DNA of 64,000 bases, from positions 1 to 64,000 of the forward strand of contig CAILZI010000051.1 of assembly GCA_903838675.1 (NCBI GenBank). The letters run 5' to 3'. Position numbers and translations under genes: made by a program. Below the pieces are notes generated by a model, which was not told where the DNA came from, searched no databases, and was given only the letters and a program-made list of their open reading frames with translations. Shown here piece by piece: positions 43,001 through 49,680 of the stretch (the first letter of the stretch is position 1; each line of letters opens with the position of its first letter). The DNA comes from an uncultured Verrucomicrobiota bacterium (lineage in GTDB: Bacteria > Verrucomicrobiota > Verrucomicrobiia > Verrucomicrobiales > Verrucomicrobiaceae).

Positions 43001-44197
43001 TTCCGTGCCAAGCAGCCCTCTGCTGCTTATCTGGACAAACTCACCGCACTCTATGACACGCGCCTCAAAGCGGGAGATGCGCATGAAGCCGCGCTCAAGG
43101 AGCCGCTCAGTGTCGTGCTCGCCTCACCGGGCTTCCTCTACTTGCAGGAGACTGGGGGACAGGCGGACAAGGCTAAGGCTCCCCTGTCTTTGTCTCCGGC
43201 GGAGCTCGCCTCCCGCCTCTCCTACTTCCTCTGGAGCGCCCCGCCGGATGCACAGCTCCTTCATGCGAATCTCTCTCAGCCTGACGTGATCGCCCGCGAG
43301 GTGGATCGCATGATCGCCAGCGACAAGTCCGACGAATTCGTCAGCGGCTTTGTACATCAGTGGCTCGGCATGGACCGCCTCGAATTCTTCCAGTTTGACA
43401 CCAAACAGTTCCGCGACTTCGACGAGAGCGCCAAGGCCGCCGCACGCCGCGAAGTGTATGAAACCTTTGCCTATCTCCTGCGCCAGCGCGGCAGTCTTTC
43501 CAGGCTGCTCAAGAGTGATGAGATCCACATCAACGGCCTCCTCGCCACCTACTACGGCATCGATGGCGTGAGCGGCGATGCGTTTCAAAAGGTCACGCTG
43601 CCGAAAGACTCACCCCGTGGAGGATTGCTCGGCATGGCCGCCATCCTCGCCATGGGCAGCAATGGTGAACGCACCAGCCCCGTCGAGCGCGGTGCCTGGG
43701 TGCTGCGCAAGCTGCTGCACAATCCGCCACCGCCCGCACCGCCCAATGTGCCGCAGCTCGACCGCCTCGCCACCAAGCCCATCAGCCCACATGACCGCCT
43801 CATTGCGCACCAGGAGCAGCCGCAGTGCCTGCAGTGCCATCGCAAGATTGATCCCATCGGTTTTGGCCTCGAAAACTTCAGTGCTGCCGGCAAATGGCGT
43901 GAGATCGATCATGACTCCAAAACCAACAAAGACTGGCCCATCGAGCCCGCTGGCCAGCTTTACAACGGCCCCGCCTTCAAGAGTTACCTAGAGCTCCGAG
44001 ACCTCATTGCCGCCCGCAGCGAACACTTTGCCCAAGGCTTCACCGAAGCCCTCATCGAATACGCCATCGGACGTCCCTACGGCTTCACCGACGAAGAGCT
44101 GGCCGCCACCATCGTGAAGCAGGCCAAGGCGAAGGAATTTATCCTCCGCGAGTTTATCTTGGCCCTGGTCCAAAGCCCGCAGTTTCAGCGGAAGTAA
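40079..44197 (+). CDS. Very long DUF1587/DUF1592/DUF1588/DUF1585 cytochrome-like protein with three inserted modules
   Basis: The 1372-residue protein has signal peptide MKRSFATLVLSLLGALPSHA. Order: a cytochrome-c-like site CLTCH (Cys40, Cys43, His44); DUF1587 (RLNRREYKNTIRDLLGVDI) at about 120-190; three related modules of about 230 residues at about 220-960; then DUF1595 (AFAQRAFRAKQPSAAYLDKL), DUF1592 (ASRLSYFLWSAPPD, GFVHQWLGMDRL), DUF1588 (GLLGMAAILAMGSNGERTSPVERGAW) with a second heme-type motif CLQCH (Cys1250, Cys1253, His1254), and DUF1585 at the end. Relatives are usually shorter because they lack or have fewer modules. Inferred role: periplasmic redox partner of the DUF1552 protein, possibly sugar-binding through the modules. 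Confidence 0.88.
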   Translation: MKRSFATLVLSLLGALPSHAAEAPHAELDSKHRAFFKDNCLTCHNAEKQKGKVRLDNISFTVDSVERADLWQKVLNSINSGDMPPEDEKQPEPGAKTDFLDDLSRTLVTARGRLSDSGGNIAMRRLNRREYKNTIRDLLGVDINVHELPADGGAGTFDTVGSSLFMSSDQFEQYLALGRQALDEHFARYVAPSAAKPRRMHVEAEEKNAKIAKSFADRTDAHDRYVKWTAAVEAAAQKPENAAIVTQIRAEKKGDERHFYSQWQRIRGAPAPKDFGFVDEINADEQGRRNWVHCVPYQKAYLDHPATKTGTFLTIEDVFVNPYQPFRISGDWPAGDYVVRVRIAATGNTPATRHFVEFGSQHDSGVRAVASSHQITGTMEKPQVLEIPLKFSPAKGHGFFFQEKGSYESEDLAHRIFAEAKQRNGIGPEFALWIDWIEVVSAADARPAAQPQIFKTRTEAEVMANRQMDGLFKKTLEQHQNHARWAAAVDAAAARPENVKIAAELHEKAKKPRPASGVPFASPLFFYLDWEQIQGAPSPVGFGFKDAQQAFVEENLYNHFFPYYEDYQKLPARDKGAWLMFYLAYRETHVEADKKWPAGRYTLRMRIAANEAAPRERCFIEIGQRGEDVNQFTVLGAHQVTGTLAQPQIIETTVDVKPDGKREFAVRERRPNSRQAEVRSYHDVFEKTGHGPVPAIWIDWLEIDGPVADAPAAPALTKTIKERREVELHANAMVGGTYNGYFKGGNEAAKKFLETGKPQKGIPDATEAKFRVKVFEEHGPCFERYLNDPLTKTGAYLTIYNVHTEEVITLPPDQPSGWLKTKHEVEKAAPGDYLLRFRIGAVQGTPKERHFVALGSRKNGDEDFTLMQTFQINASTEAPQIIEVPVNISPDGPRTFVLREKRDVKLDFDTYTAARKETKVGPPSALWIDWVEWEGPLHKAETKNAIEPVLFAKTAGLNDHDHARAVLQAFAQRAFRAKQPSAAYLDKLTALYDTRLKAGDAHEAALKEPLSVVLASPGFLYLQETGGQADKAKAPLSLSPAELASRLSYFLWSAPPDAQLLHANLSQPDVIAREVDRMIASDKSDEFVSGFVHQWLGMDRLEFFQFDTKQFRDFDESAKAAARREVYETFAYLLRQRGSLSRLLKSDEIHINGLLATYYGIDGVSGDAFQKVTLPKDSPRGGLLGMAAILAMGSNGERTSPVERGAWVLRKLLHNPPPPAPPNVPQLDRLATKPISPHDRLIAHQEQPQCLQCHRKIDPIGFGLENFSAAGKWREIDHDSKTNKDWPIEPAGQLYNGPAFKSYLELRDLIAARSEHFAQGFTEALIEYAIGRPYGFTDEELAATIVKQAKAKEFILREFILALVQSPQFQRK
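40742..42890 (+). repeat. Three in-frame repeats of ~230 codons inside the DUF1592 gene
   Basis: Copies lie at about 40742-41400, 41510-42188 and 42290-42890. Each carries the same landmarks: AAVEAAAQKPENAAI-like start (clear in copies 1 and 2), a YL-DPLTKTGTFLTI or equivalent, WPAGDYVVRVRIAA, ATRHFVEFGS, a TG-or-NAS-xxxPQ-IE pattern, and a WIDWIEV-like end. They are diverged at DNA level, so the duplication is old. Confidence 0.7.
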
Positions 44198-44258
44198 AGT
44201 TGAGAAGGTTGTCATATCAAAGCCCGTGCGGAATCACTTAGCGGCCAACATTCTCTTC

Positions 44259-46121
44259 ATGAAATCATCGCACCTGCTGCTGGCCGTCTCATTGTCCCTG
44301 GTCTCCTGCCATGCCTCGGCGGATGAGGTGCTGGCGGCGAAGCTGCGCGCCTTGTTTCCGCAAGCGGATGTGGATCATAACAACACGCTCTCCACGGAGG
44401 AGCAGGCGCAGGCGGTTGAGTTTGTGAAGAAGAACCACGGCGAGCAATGGTCGCGGCAGATTGCGGCAATGTTTTCTCATGCTGCTGCGGCGGACAAATC
44501 GGTGTCATCCGAAAGCTGGCTGAAGCAGGTCGCGGAATTCACGCGGCCGATCGAAAAGAAGACCGAGAAGATCGCGATGCGAGACGGCATCAAGCTGGCG
44601 ACCGACATCTACATGCCGCGTGGCAAGGGGCCGTTTCCCGTCATCCTGGCACGCACACCTTACAACCGGGTGAAGCACAATGAGAGCGCGCCAAACTACG
44701 CCGAAGGCGGTTACGTCTTCGTCAATCAGGACATGCGCGGGCGCTTTGAGTCCGAAGGCGAGAACATCCCCTTCATCGGCTGCGGCTGGGGCGAGCATCA
44801 GGATGGCGTGGATACGGTTGCGTGGATCAAGCAGCAGCCCTGGTGCAATGGCAGCATTGGTACGGTCGGCGGTTCGGCGGGCGGCATCACGCAGAACCTG
44901 CTGGCGGGCGCGGCACCCGGTGCCTTGAAGGCGCAGTACATCAGCGTGGCCCCGGCGGACATGTACACGGACGTGAGCTACATCGGCAGCGCCTTCCGCA
45001 AGGCCGACGTGGAGAACTGGGCCCAGGGGAACAAGTATGATCCGAAGGCGCTCACGATCATGCACGAGCACCCGAGCTATGACGCCTACTGGCGCGGGAA
45101 CGACACGAACACGAAGTTTGCAGTGATGGATGTGCCGGCGGTGAATGTCGGCGGCTGGTTTGACATGTTTGCACAGGGTACTCTCAATCAGTTTATGGGC
45201 CGGCAGCATCGGGGTGCGCCGGGCTCCCAGGGCACGCAGAAGCTCATCATGGGGCCCTGGCATCACGGCATCGGCCACATGCCCGCCGGTCAGCTCACCT
45301 TTCCGAATGCGAAGCCTCCGCAGCAGTACGGCGCGGGCCGCTGGTTTGATCACTACCTCAAAGGCATCGACAACGGCATCGAGAAAGAACCCGCCGTGGC
45401 CTACTACGTTATGGGAGACATCAGCACTCCTGGCGCTCCGGGCAACGAATGGCGCTATGCCAATGACTGGCCCATCCCGGCCAAGGAAACGCCGGTGTAT
45501 CTCACCGCAGACAAAAAGCTGGCACTTGAAGCACCCGAGTCAGGAGCGGCGCACCGCGAGTACACCTTTGATCCCGCCAATCCATGCCCCACCATCGGCG
45601 GCAACAATCTCTCCATCGAGCGCGGTCCCATGGATCAACGCAAGGTCGAGAGCCGCGAGGACGCCGTGGTCTTCACCAGCGAGGCACTCGACAAGCCGGT
45701 GGAAGTCACCGGTCGTCTGTGGGCCAAAATCTTCATCTCCTCCAGCACGGCGGACACTGACCTCTCCGTGCGCATTTGTGACGTGTATCCCGACGGCCGC
45801 AGCATGCTCATGGCCGAAGGCATCCAGCGCCTGCGCTACCGCAAATCCCGCGAGAAACCCGAGCCGCTGACGCCCGGGCAGATCGAGGAAGCCACCGTCG
45901 ATTGCTGGTCCACCAGCCTTATCATCAATACCGGCCACCGCGTCCGCGTCATGATCACCTCCAGCAACTTCCCCCGCTTCGATGTGAACCCCGGCACTGG
46001 CAAGTCCTGGAGTGGTGATGGGGAGAAGGTGAAGCAGACCAATCGCATTTATTGCGATTCTGTGCATCCGTCGCGGTTGCTTGTGCCGGTGGTTGGGGGT
46101 GGGGCAGGGAAGGGAGAGTGA
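44259..46121 (+). CDS. CocE/NonD-family (X-Pro dipeptidyl-peptidase S15) hydrolase with N-terminal EF-hand
   Basis: About 620 residues from the ATG at 44259. The signal ends LSLVSCHASADE, with a possible lipobox VSC. An EF-hand loop DVDHNNTLSTEE spans residues 37-48. The S15 alpha/beta-hydrolase domain follows: IAMRDGIKLATDIYMPRGKGPFPVILARTPYN, QDMRGRFESEG, nucleophile serine in VGGSAGG, and the C-terminal jelly-roll (LWAKIFISSSTADTDLSVRICDVYPDGRS, VMITSSNFPRFDVNPGTG). Members cleave esters or X-Pro peptides. The EF-hand upstream of the catalytic domain is an unusual addition. The upstream in-frame ATG at 44226 gives a poorer signal peptide. It may belong to the same transcript as the DUF1592 gene. 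Confidence 0.87.
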   Translation: MKSSHLLLAVSLSLVSCHASADEVLAAKLRALFPQADVDHNNTLSTEEQAQAVEFVKKNHGEQWSRQIAAMFSHAAAADKSVSSESWLKQVAEFTRPIEKKTEKIAMRDGIKLATDIYMPRGKGPFPVILARTPYNRVKHNESAPNYAEGGYVFVNQDMRGRFESEGENIPFIGCGWGEHQDGVDTVAWIKQQPWCNGSIGTVGGSAGGITQNLLAGAAPGALKAQYISVAPADMYTDVSYIGSAFRKADVENWAQGNKYDPKALTIMHEHPSYDAYWRGNDTNTKFAVMDVPAVNVGGWFDMFAQGTLNQFMGRQHRGAPGSQGTQKLIMGPWHHGIGHMPAGQLTFPNAKPPQQYGAGRWFDHYLKGIDNGIEKEPAVAYYVMGDISTPGAPGNEWRYANDWPIPAKETPVYLTADKKLALEAPESGAAHREYTFDPANPCPTIGGNNLSIERGPMDQRKVESREDAVVFTSEALDKPVEVTGRLWAKIFISSSTADTDLSVRICDVYPDGRSMLMAEGIQRLRYRKSREKPEPLTPGQIEEATVDCWSTSLIINTGHRVRVMITSSNFPRFDVNPGTGKSWSGDGEKVKQTNRIYCDSVHPSRLLVPVVGGGAGKGE

Positions 46122-46715
46122 ATCGACCGCCATGAAGCAAACGTTAGCTGGTGCTCGAACAAGCCTCAGGTCAAACTGTGGTTGACATACCCATTGGATT
46201 TGACTTTTTACAGGCAGTTAGGAAGTTTACATTCACCTCGGGCAATCGCTTCAGAGGTTAGACAGTATAACTGCAACCCAGATCATACCGATGAATACTG
46301 CAACACATCAACTGCTTATATGGGAGTTGCGTTGGATTCCCGTTGAACTCGCACTGACTGGACTTGGCTTGTATCTGCTTCTCGGCTTGCAACTTCCTGA
46401 GGCGGGAGCTCTCTTTCTGTTCGTAGCTCTTGTCATCAGTGGTCTTGTTCGATTCTCACATTACCGAAACATTGGGCGGCAGCAGGCAGATAACGCTGCC
46501 TGACCTTTGGCTATGGCGTAACTGGCTGATAGTCGCAGTTGAAATTGGACTGTCAGGTCGTGCTCGCTTCTCATGAAATCAGGCTGTCAGCAATCCTATT
46601 GATAGGCTTTTTTCATTTCTTCATGCCGGGAAATGATGCGGTAACTTTTGCGTCTAAAGTGAGCGTCTTGGTGGCTAATGTTGAGGGCAAGAATGAACGC
46701 GCTTCTCCAGACCCC
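46122..46715. other. Lower-GC gap with one small ORF
   Basis: About 590 bp of visibly lower GC than its neighbours. Contents: one possible small membrane ORF (46291-46503), a TTGACA box at 46182 without a convincing -10, and a TATAAC at 46266 without a -35. Bases 46504-46715 show no gene, RNA or strong hairpin. Confidence 0.4.
46291..46503 (+). CDS. Possible small membrane protein, 70 residues
   Basis: ATG to TGA encodes 70 residues with two hydrophobic stretches (WIPVELALTGLGLYLLLGLQL and GALFLFVALVISGLVRF) and a polar tail. The regular two-helix pattern argues for coding. Codon use is more AT-rich than in the flanking genes, and no ribosome-binding site stands out. No family recognised. 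It may be a recently acquired or relict gene. Confidence 0.4.
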   Translation: MNTATHQLLIWELRWIPVELALTGLGLYLLLGLQLPEAGALFLFVALVISGLVRFSHYRNIGRQQADNAA

Positions 46716-47690
46716 TCACAATCCCAGATCTCCCTCTGCCATAATCGTGTGCTTGCGGGCCTGACGCAGGGCTTCGGGCAGGAGAAAGAAGTGGCAGACG
46801 CGCTGGTTGCGGCAGAGGAAGGCGGGGGGCGGATCCCAGGTGAGGTCGTCTGGGAAGGCGGCGGCGGAGACGAGGATGGCACCGCCGGGGATCAGGCCGG
46901 GTTCTTTGACGAGGAGGCCGATCAGGGCGTACAGTTCGGACCTGTCCTCGTTGGTCGTGAAGCTTTCCAGCACATCCCAACTGAGCAGGCTGCGAACGAG
47001 CCGGGGGGTGACAAGGAGGTAGGAGCTGAGGGTGCCTGCGGCATCCACGAGGCCGAGGAAATGATGCGTGCGCGTGGTGGAGCGGCAGAACCAGCGCAGA
47101 TAGTCCGGAGTGATCCATTTCTCGATGCGGTCCGCCTGCTGGTAGGGGCGGGCGATGGAGGTGACCTCGGCGGGATCTGTCACCACACGTTTGTCCGCGG
47201 GCAGGGAGGGCCACCAGGAATGGCCGTGCAGGCGCGAGGCGATGCCGGCTGGGAAAAAGTAGCGGGTTACGGTCTGCTCCGCGCGTGCACCCATCTTGAG
47301 CAGGGCTTCCTGGACACGGGGGCTGGGGGTGGAGTGGATGATCATGCGCTGCTCAGCCACCTCGCGCTGTTGCAGAAAGACGAGTGCCGCCGCTTTGGGG
47401 AAGTGCTCGTCCACGCAGAAGGTGGTGGCGTACAGCGCCTGGCAGGGCTGCCCCTGCCAGGCATGCAGGGCGGGGATGATGCCACCGTAGGCGACCACAC
47501 GGCCTTCCGCATGTGCCCAGCGGCCGCGTTCCTGGTTGTCTGTGGCGGCGGGATTTTCATCCCACCAGTGGCGCAGGCGTTGCTCCCAGTCGTGGCCCTT
47601 TTGCGGCGGGAGGTGCCGGTTCAGAAACACCACCAGCTCTGCCCGTGCCGTGGGGGTGTCGGGGTAGGGGCTGAGGTCGAGTTTGGGCAT
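46716..47690 (-). CDS. GNAT-type acetyltransferase-like protein
   Basis: About 324 residues from the ATG at 47690 (MPKLDLSPYPDTPTARAE). The N-terminal half has a GNAT-like pattern: EGRVVAYGGIIPA, QALYATTFCVDEHFP, then VAEQRMIIHSTPSPRVQEALLKMGA, typical of motif A/B where the strand pair and the 'same position' helix lie. The C-terminal half may be a second, degenerate GNAT-like fold. The acetyl-CoA loop is not canonical, so catalytic activity is uncertain. It may act as an acyl- or aminoacyl-transferase on surface sugars. It is 200 bp downstream of the DUF1549 gene on the same strand with its own possible promoter. Confidence 0.6.
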   Translation of the reverse strand: MPKLDLSPYPDTPTARAELVVFLNRHLPPQKGHDWEQRLRHWWDENPAATDNQERGRWAHAEGRVVAYGGIIPALHAWQGQPCQALYATTFCVDEHFPKAAALVFLQQREVAEQRMIIHSTPSPRVQEALLKMGARAEQTVTRYFFPAGIASRLHGHSWWPSLPADKRVVTDPAEVTSIARPYQQADRIEKWITPDYLRWFCRSTTRTHHFLGLVDAAGTLSSYLLVTPRLVRSLLSWDVLESFTTNEDRSELYALIGLLVKEPGLIPGGAILVSAAAFPDDLTWDPPPAFLCRNQRVCHFFLLPEALRQARKHTIMAEGDLGL

Positions 47691-47762
47691 GAGTGTTCGC
47701 TGGCAACCCCTAAGATTCACCAGTAGGACCAAGCTTCAAGTGATGCGGCTCGTTATGGTCTT

Positions 47763-47791
47763 TATATATTGTGTAATGTTAGGCGCTACAA
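47763..47791 (-). promoter_or_regulatory. Candidate promoter for the GNAT-like gene
   Basis: Reading the minus strand, TTGTAG (47791-47786) and TATATA (47768-47763) are 17 bp apart, about 75 bp before the start codon. The matches are partial. An inverted GCTACA/TGTAGC pair overlaps the -35 side. Confidence 0.3.
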
Positions 47792-47889
47792 TACTGTGTA
47801 GCTCGAAGCGAATCCCCGTGCGCACCTCGCACGAATCATTCATGGAATGAGAAAACTGCAGGAGTTAGTGGCTGGTTTTTTACAATGCT

Positions 47890-49680
47890 TCAGTCCACAT
47901 ACACAAACTCGTTCGAGTTCAGCAGGGCAAGGCAGTAGTCTGCCAACGCATCGCGGAAGCCGGGAGTAAGGGCGGTTTGTTTTTGCAGGAACTTCTGCCC
48001 GATATCGAGCTCCTGCGGTGTGGGCTGGCGGGAGAGGCACCGCAAGGTGGCCGCGGTGATGAGGGCGGCGGCATCGGAGCCGTGCTGCTCATTCAATTGC
48101 GCGGCGATCTTTGCGGCGATGCTGTGGGCGAAGTCGGAATTGAGCAGCATGAGGGCCTGCGGTGCGGTGGTGGAGGCATTGCGCCGGGCGCAGGAGATCT
48201 GGGCATCCGGGCGGTCAAAGAGCTCGAAAAGCGGGTTGCGCAGATTGCGCCGGGCGAAGGCGTAAATGCTGCGGCGGGTGTGCTCGTTCACGTCCTTGGT
48301 GATTTCGGCCTGGTTCTTGAGCAGCGTGCTGCTGATCTCCTTGGGCAGCGGCAGTTTCACGCCGGGGCCGCCGGTTTTGAGATTGAGCTGGCCGCTGATG
48401 CTGAGCATGGCATCGCGCAGCATCTCGCCGGTGAGGCGCGTTGGGGTGGAGCTTTTTTGCAGATAGGTCTGCGACATGACGATGACCTTGTGCATCCGCT
48501 TGAGGCTCCACTTTTGGCGTGGCAGTTCGGCGGCCAGCCAGTCGAGCAGGGCGGGATTGGTGGGGGCTTCGCCCTGATGACCGAGATCGCCGGGAATGGC
48601 GGCGAGTGGTTTGCCAAAGTGCTGCTGCCAGAGGCGATTTGCCATGGTGCGGAGGAAGAGCGCATTGTCTTTGCTGGCGAGCCATTGCGCGAGTGCGATG
48701 CGGTCGGCCTTGGGCGGAGTCGCGCCAAAAACGCGGGGAAAGGCGGGCTGAATCTCGGGGCCGGGGCGCTTGAAGTCGCCACGCACAAAGACGGTGCTGA
48801 CGGGGATGCCTTCAGTGTAGATGCGGACGGCAGGGCCGAGCGGCTTGCTGTTTTTTGTCAGCACGGTGTTGTCAAAGAAGGCGCGCAGGCGGTAGAAGTC
48901 GGCCTGGCTGATGGGATCGTAGGGATGGTCGTGACACTGCGCGCAGCCGACGGTGAGGCCCAAGCCCACCGCGCCGACGGTGGTGGCGATGTCATTGAGC
49001 AGGACGTGGCGGCGTTCGTCTTGATTGTTGAGGTCCGGCATGTCCGGGCAGGAGAACAGGAAGCCGGTGGCGGTTTCATCCCCCATCAAATCTCCCGCGA
49101 TCTGATGCTGCACGAAGGCATCGAACGGCATGTCGCGATTGAGCGCGTCGATGACCCAGTCGCGGTATTGCCAAGAGTGTTTGCGTTCGGTGTCGTACTC
49201 AAAGCCGTCGGTGTCTGCGTAGCGCGCGAGATCCAGCCACCATTGTGCCCAGTGCTCGCCGTAGCGCGGAGAGGCGAGGAGGCGGTCGGCCAGTGCATCC
49301 AATGAGGAATGGCGAATGACGAATTTCGAACCGGAGCGGCACTCGTTGACGAAGGCTGTCACTTCTTCGGGAGTGGGCGGCAGGCCGATGAGATCGAAGG
49401 TGATGCGCCGGATGAGCGTGGCGAGATCTGCGGGAGGCGATGAGTTCTCGACTAGATCGTCGATGCCTTTTTTGCCTGGCGTGGTTTGCAGCGGTTTAAA
49501 AGCCCAGTGTTCTTTGTCCTCGGGCTTGATGGGCCGCTCGTCCTTCACCGGATCGGCAGAGGCGTGGATGGAGACGGCAGGGGCCTCATGAACTCCGAAT
49601 ACCAAGCAGACAAGCGCGCAAAGAACCACGCCAGCACGCGCCAGCGGACCTTTCGTCATTCTGCATTCTGCATTCGTCAT
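47890..49680 (-). CDS. DUF1549/DUF1553 (PSCyt2/PSD1) exported protein
   Basis: The 596-residue protein has a signal peptide (ARAGVVLCALVCLVFGVHEAPA). The DUF1549 part holds LIRRITFDLIGLPPTPEEV, LLASPRYGEHWAQWWLDLARYADTDGFEYD and YRDWVIDALNRDMPFDAFVQHQIAGDL; the DUF1553 part holds TMANRLWQQHFGKPL, LDWLAAELPRQKWSLKRMHKVIVMSQTYLQKS and RRNASTTAPQALMLLNSDF. The usual N-terminal cytochrome domain is absent, so this is the short form. Partner: the DUF1501 gene directly upstream, whose stop touches this start. The first 10 codons and residues around 118-127 (FVIRHSS) derive from a short interspersed repeat; translation could start at codon 8 instead. Confidence 0.9.
   Translation of the reverse strand: MTNAECRMTKGPLARAGVVLCALVCLVFGVHEAPAVSIHASADPVKDERPIKPEDKEHWAFKPLQTTPGKKGIDDLVENSSPPADLATLIRRITFDLIGLPPTPEEVTAFVNECRSGSKFVIRHSSLDALADRLLASPRYGEHWAQWWLDLARYADTDGFEYDTERKHSWQYRDWVIDALNRDMPFDAFVQHQIAGDLMGDETATGFLFSCPDMPDLNNQDERRHVLLNDIATTVGAVGLGLTVGCAQCHDHPYDPISQADFYRLRAFFDNTVLTKNSKPLGPAVRIYTEGIPVSTVFVRGDFKRPGPEIQPAFPRVFGATPPKADRIALAQWLASKDNALFLRTMANRLWQQHFGKPLAAIPGDLGHQGEAPTNPALLDWLAAELPRQKWSLKRMHKVIVMSQTYLQKSSTPTRLTGEMLRDAMLSISGQLNLKTGGPGVKLPLPKEISSTLLKNQAEITKDVNEHTRRSIYAFARRNLRNPLFELFDRPDAQISCARRNASTTAPQALMLLNSDFAHSIAAKIAAQLNEQHGSDAAALITAATLRCLSRQPTPQELDIGQKFLQKQTALTPGFRDALADYCLALLNSNEFVYVD
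49301..49330 (-). repeat. GAATGAC-type short repeat inserted in the DUF1549 gene
   Basis: Tandem degenerate heptamers (AATGAGGAATGGCGAATGAC then GAATTTCGAA on the plus strand) are read on the minus strand as SKFVIRHSS inside the DUF1549 domain, between conserved VTAFVNE and LADRLLASPRYGE. Related copies lie at 49651 and 51661. Confidence 0.65.
49651..49680 (-). repeat. GAATGAC-type short repeat at the DUF1549 start
   Basis: On the minus strand this reads as ATGACGAATGCAGAATGCAG then AATGACGAAA, tandem copies of a GAATGCA/GAATGAC unit. It encodes the first ten residues (MTNAECRMTK) and supplies the start codon. Confidence 0.7.

Noticed and set aside
41642..43084. 480-codon antisense ORF opposite the DUF1592 gene
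   Set aside because: The plus-strand product has clear domains; the antisense translation shows none.
47778..47784. Integron attC-like GTTAGGC box
   Set aside because: No matching inverse box, no cassette structure and no integrase nearby.
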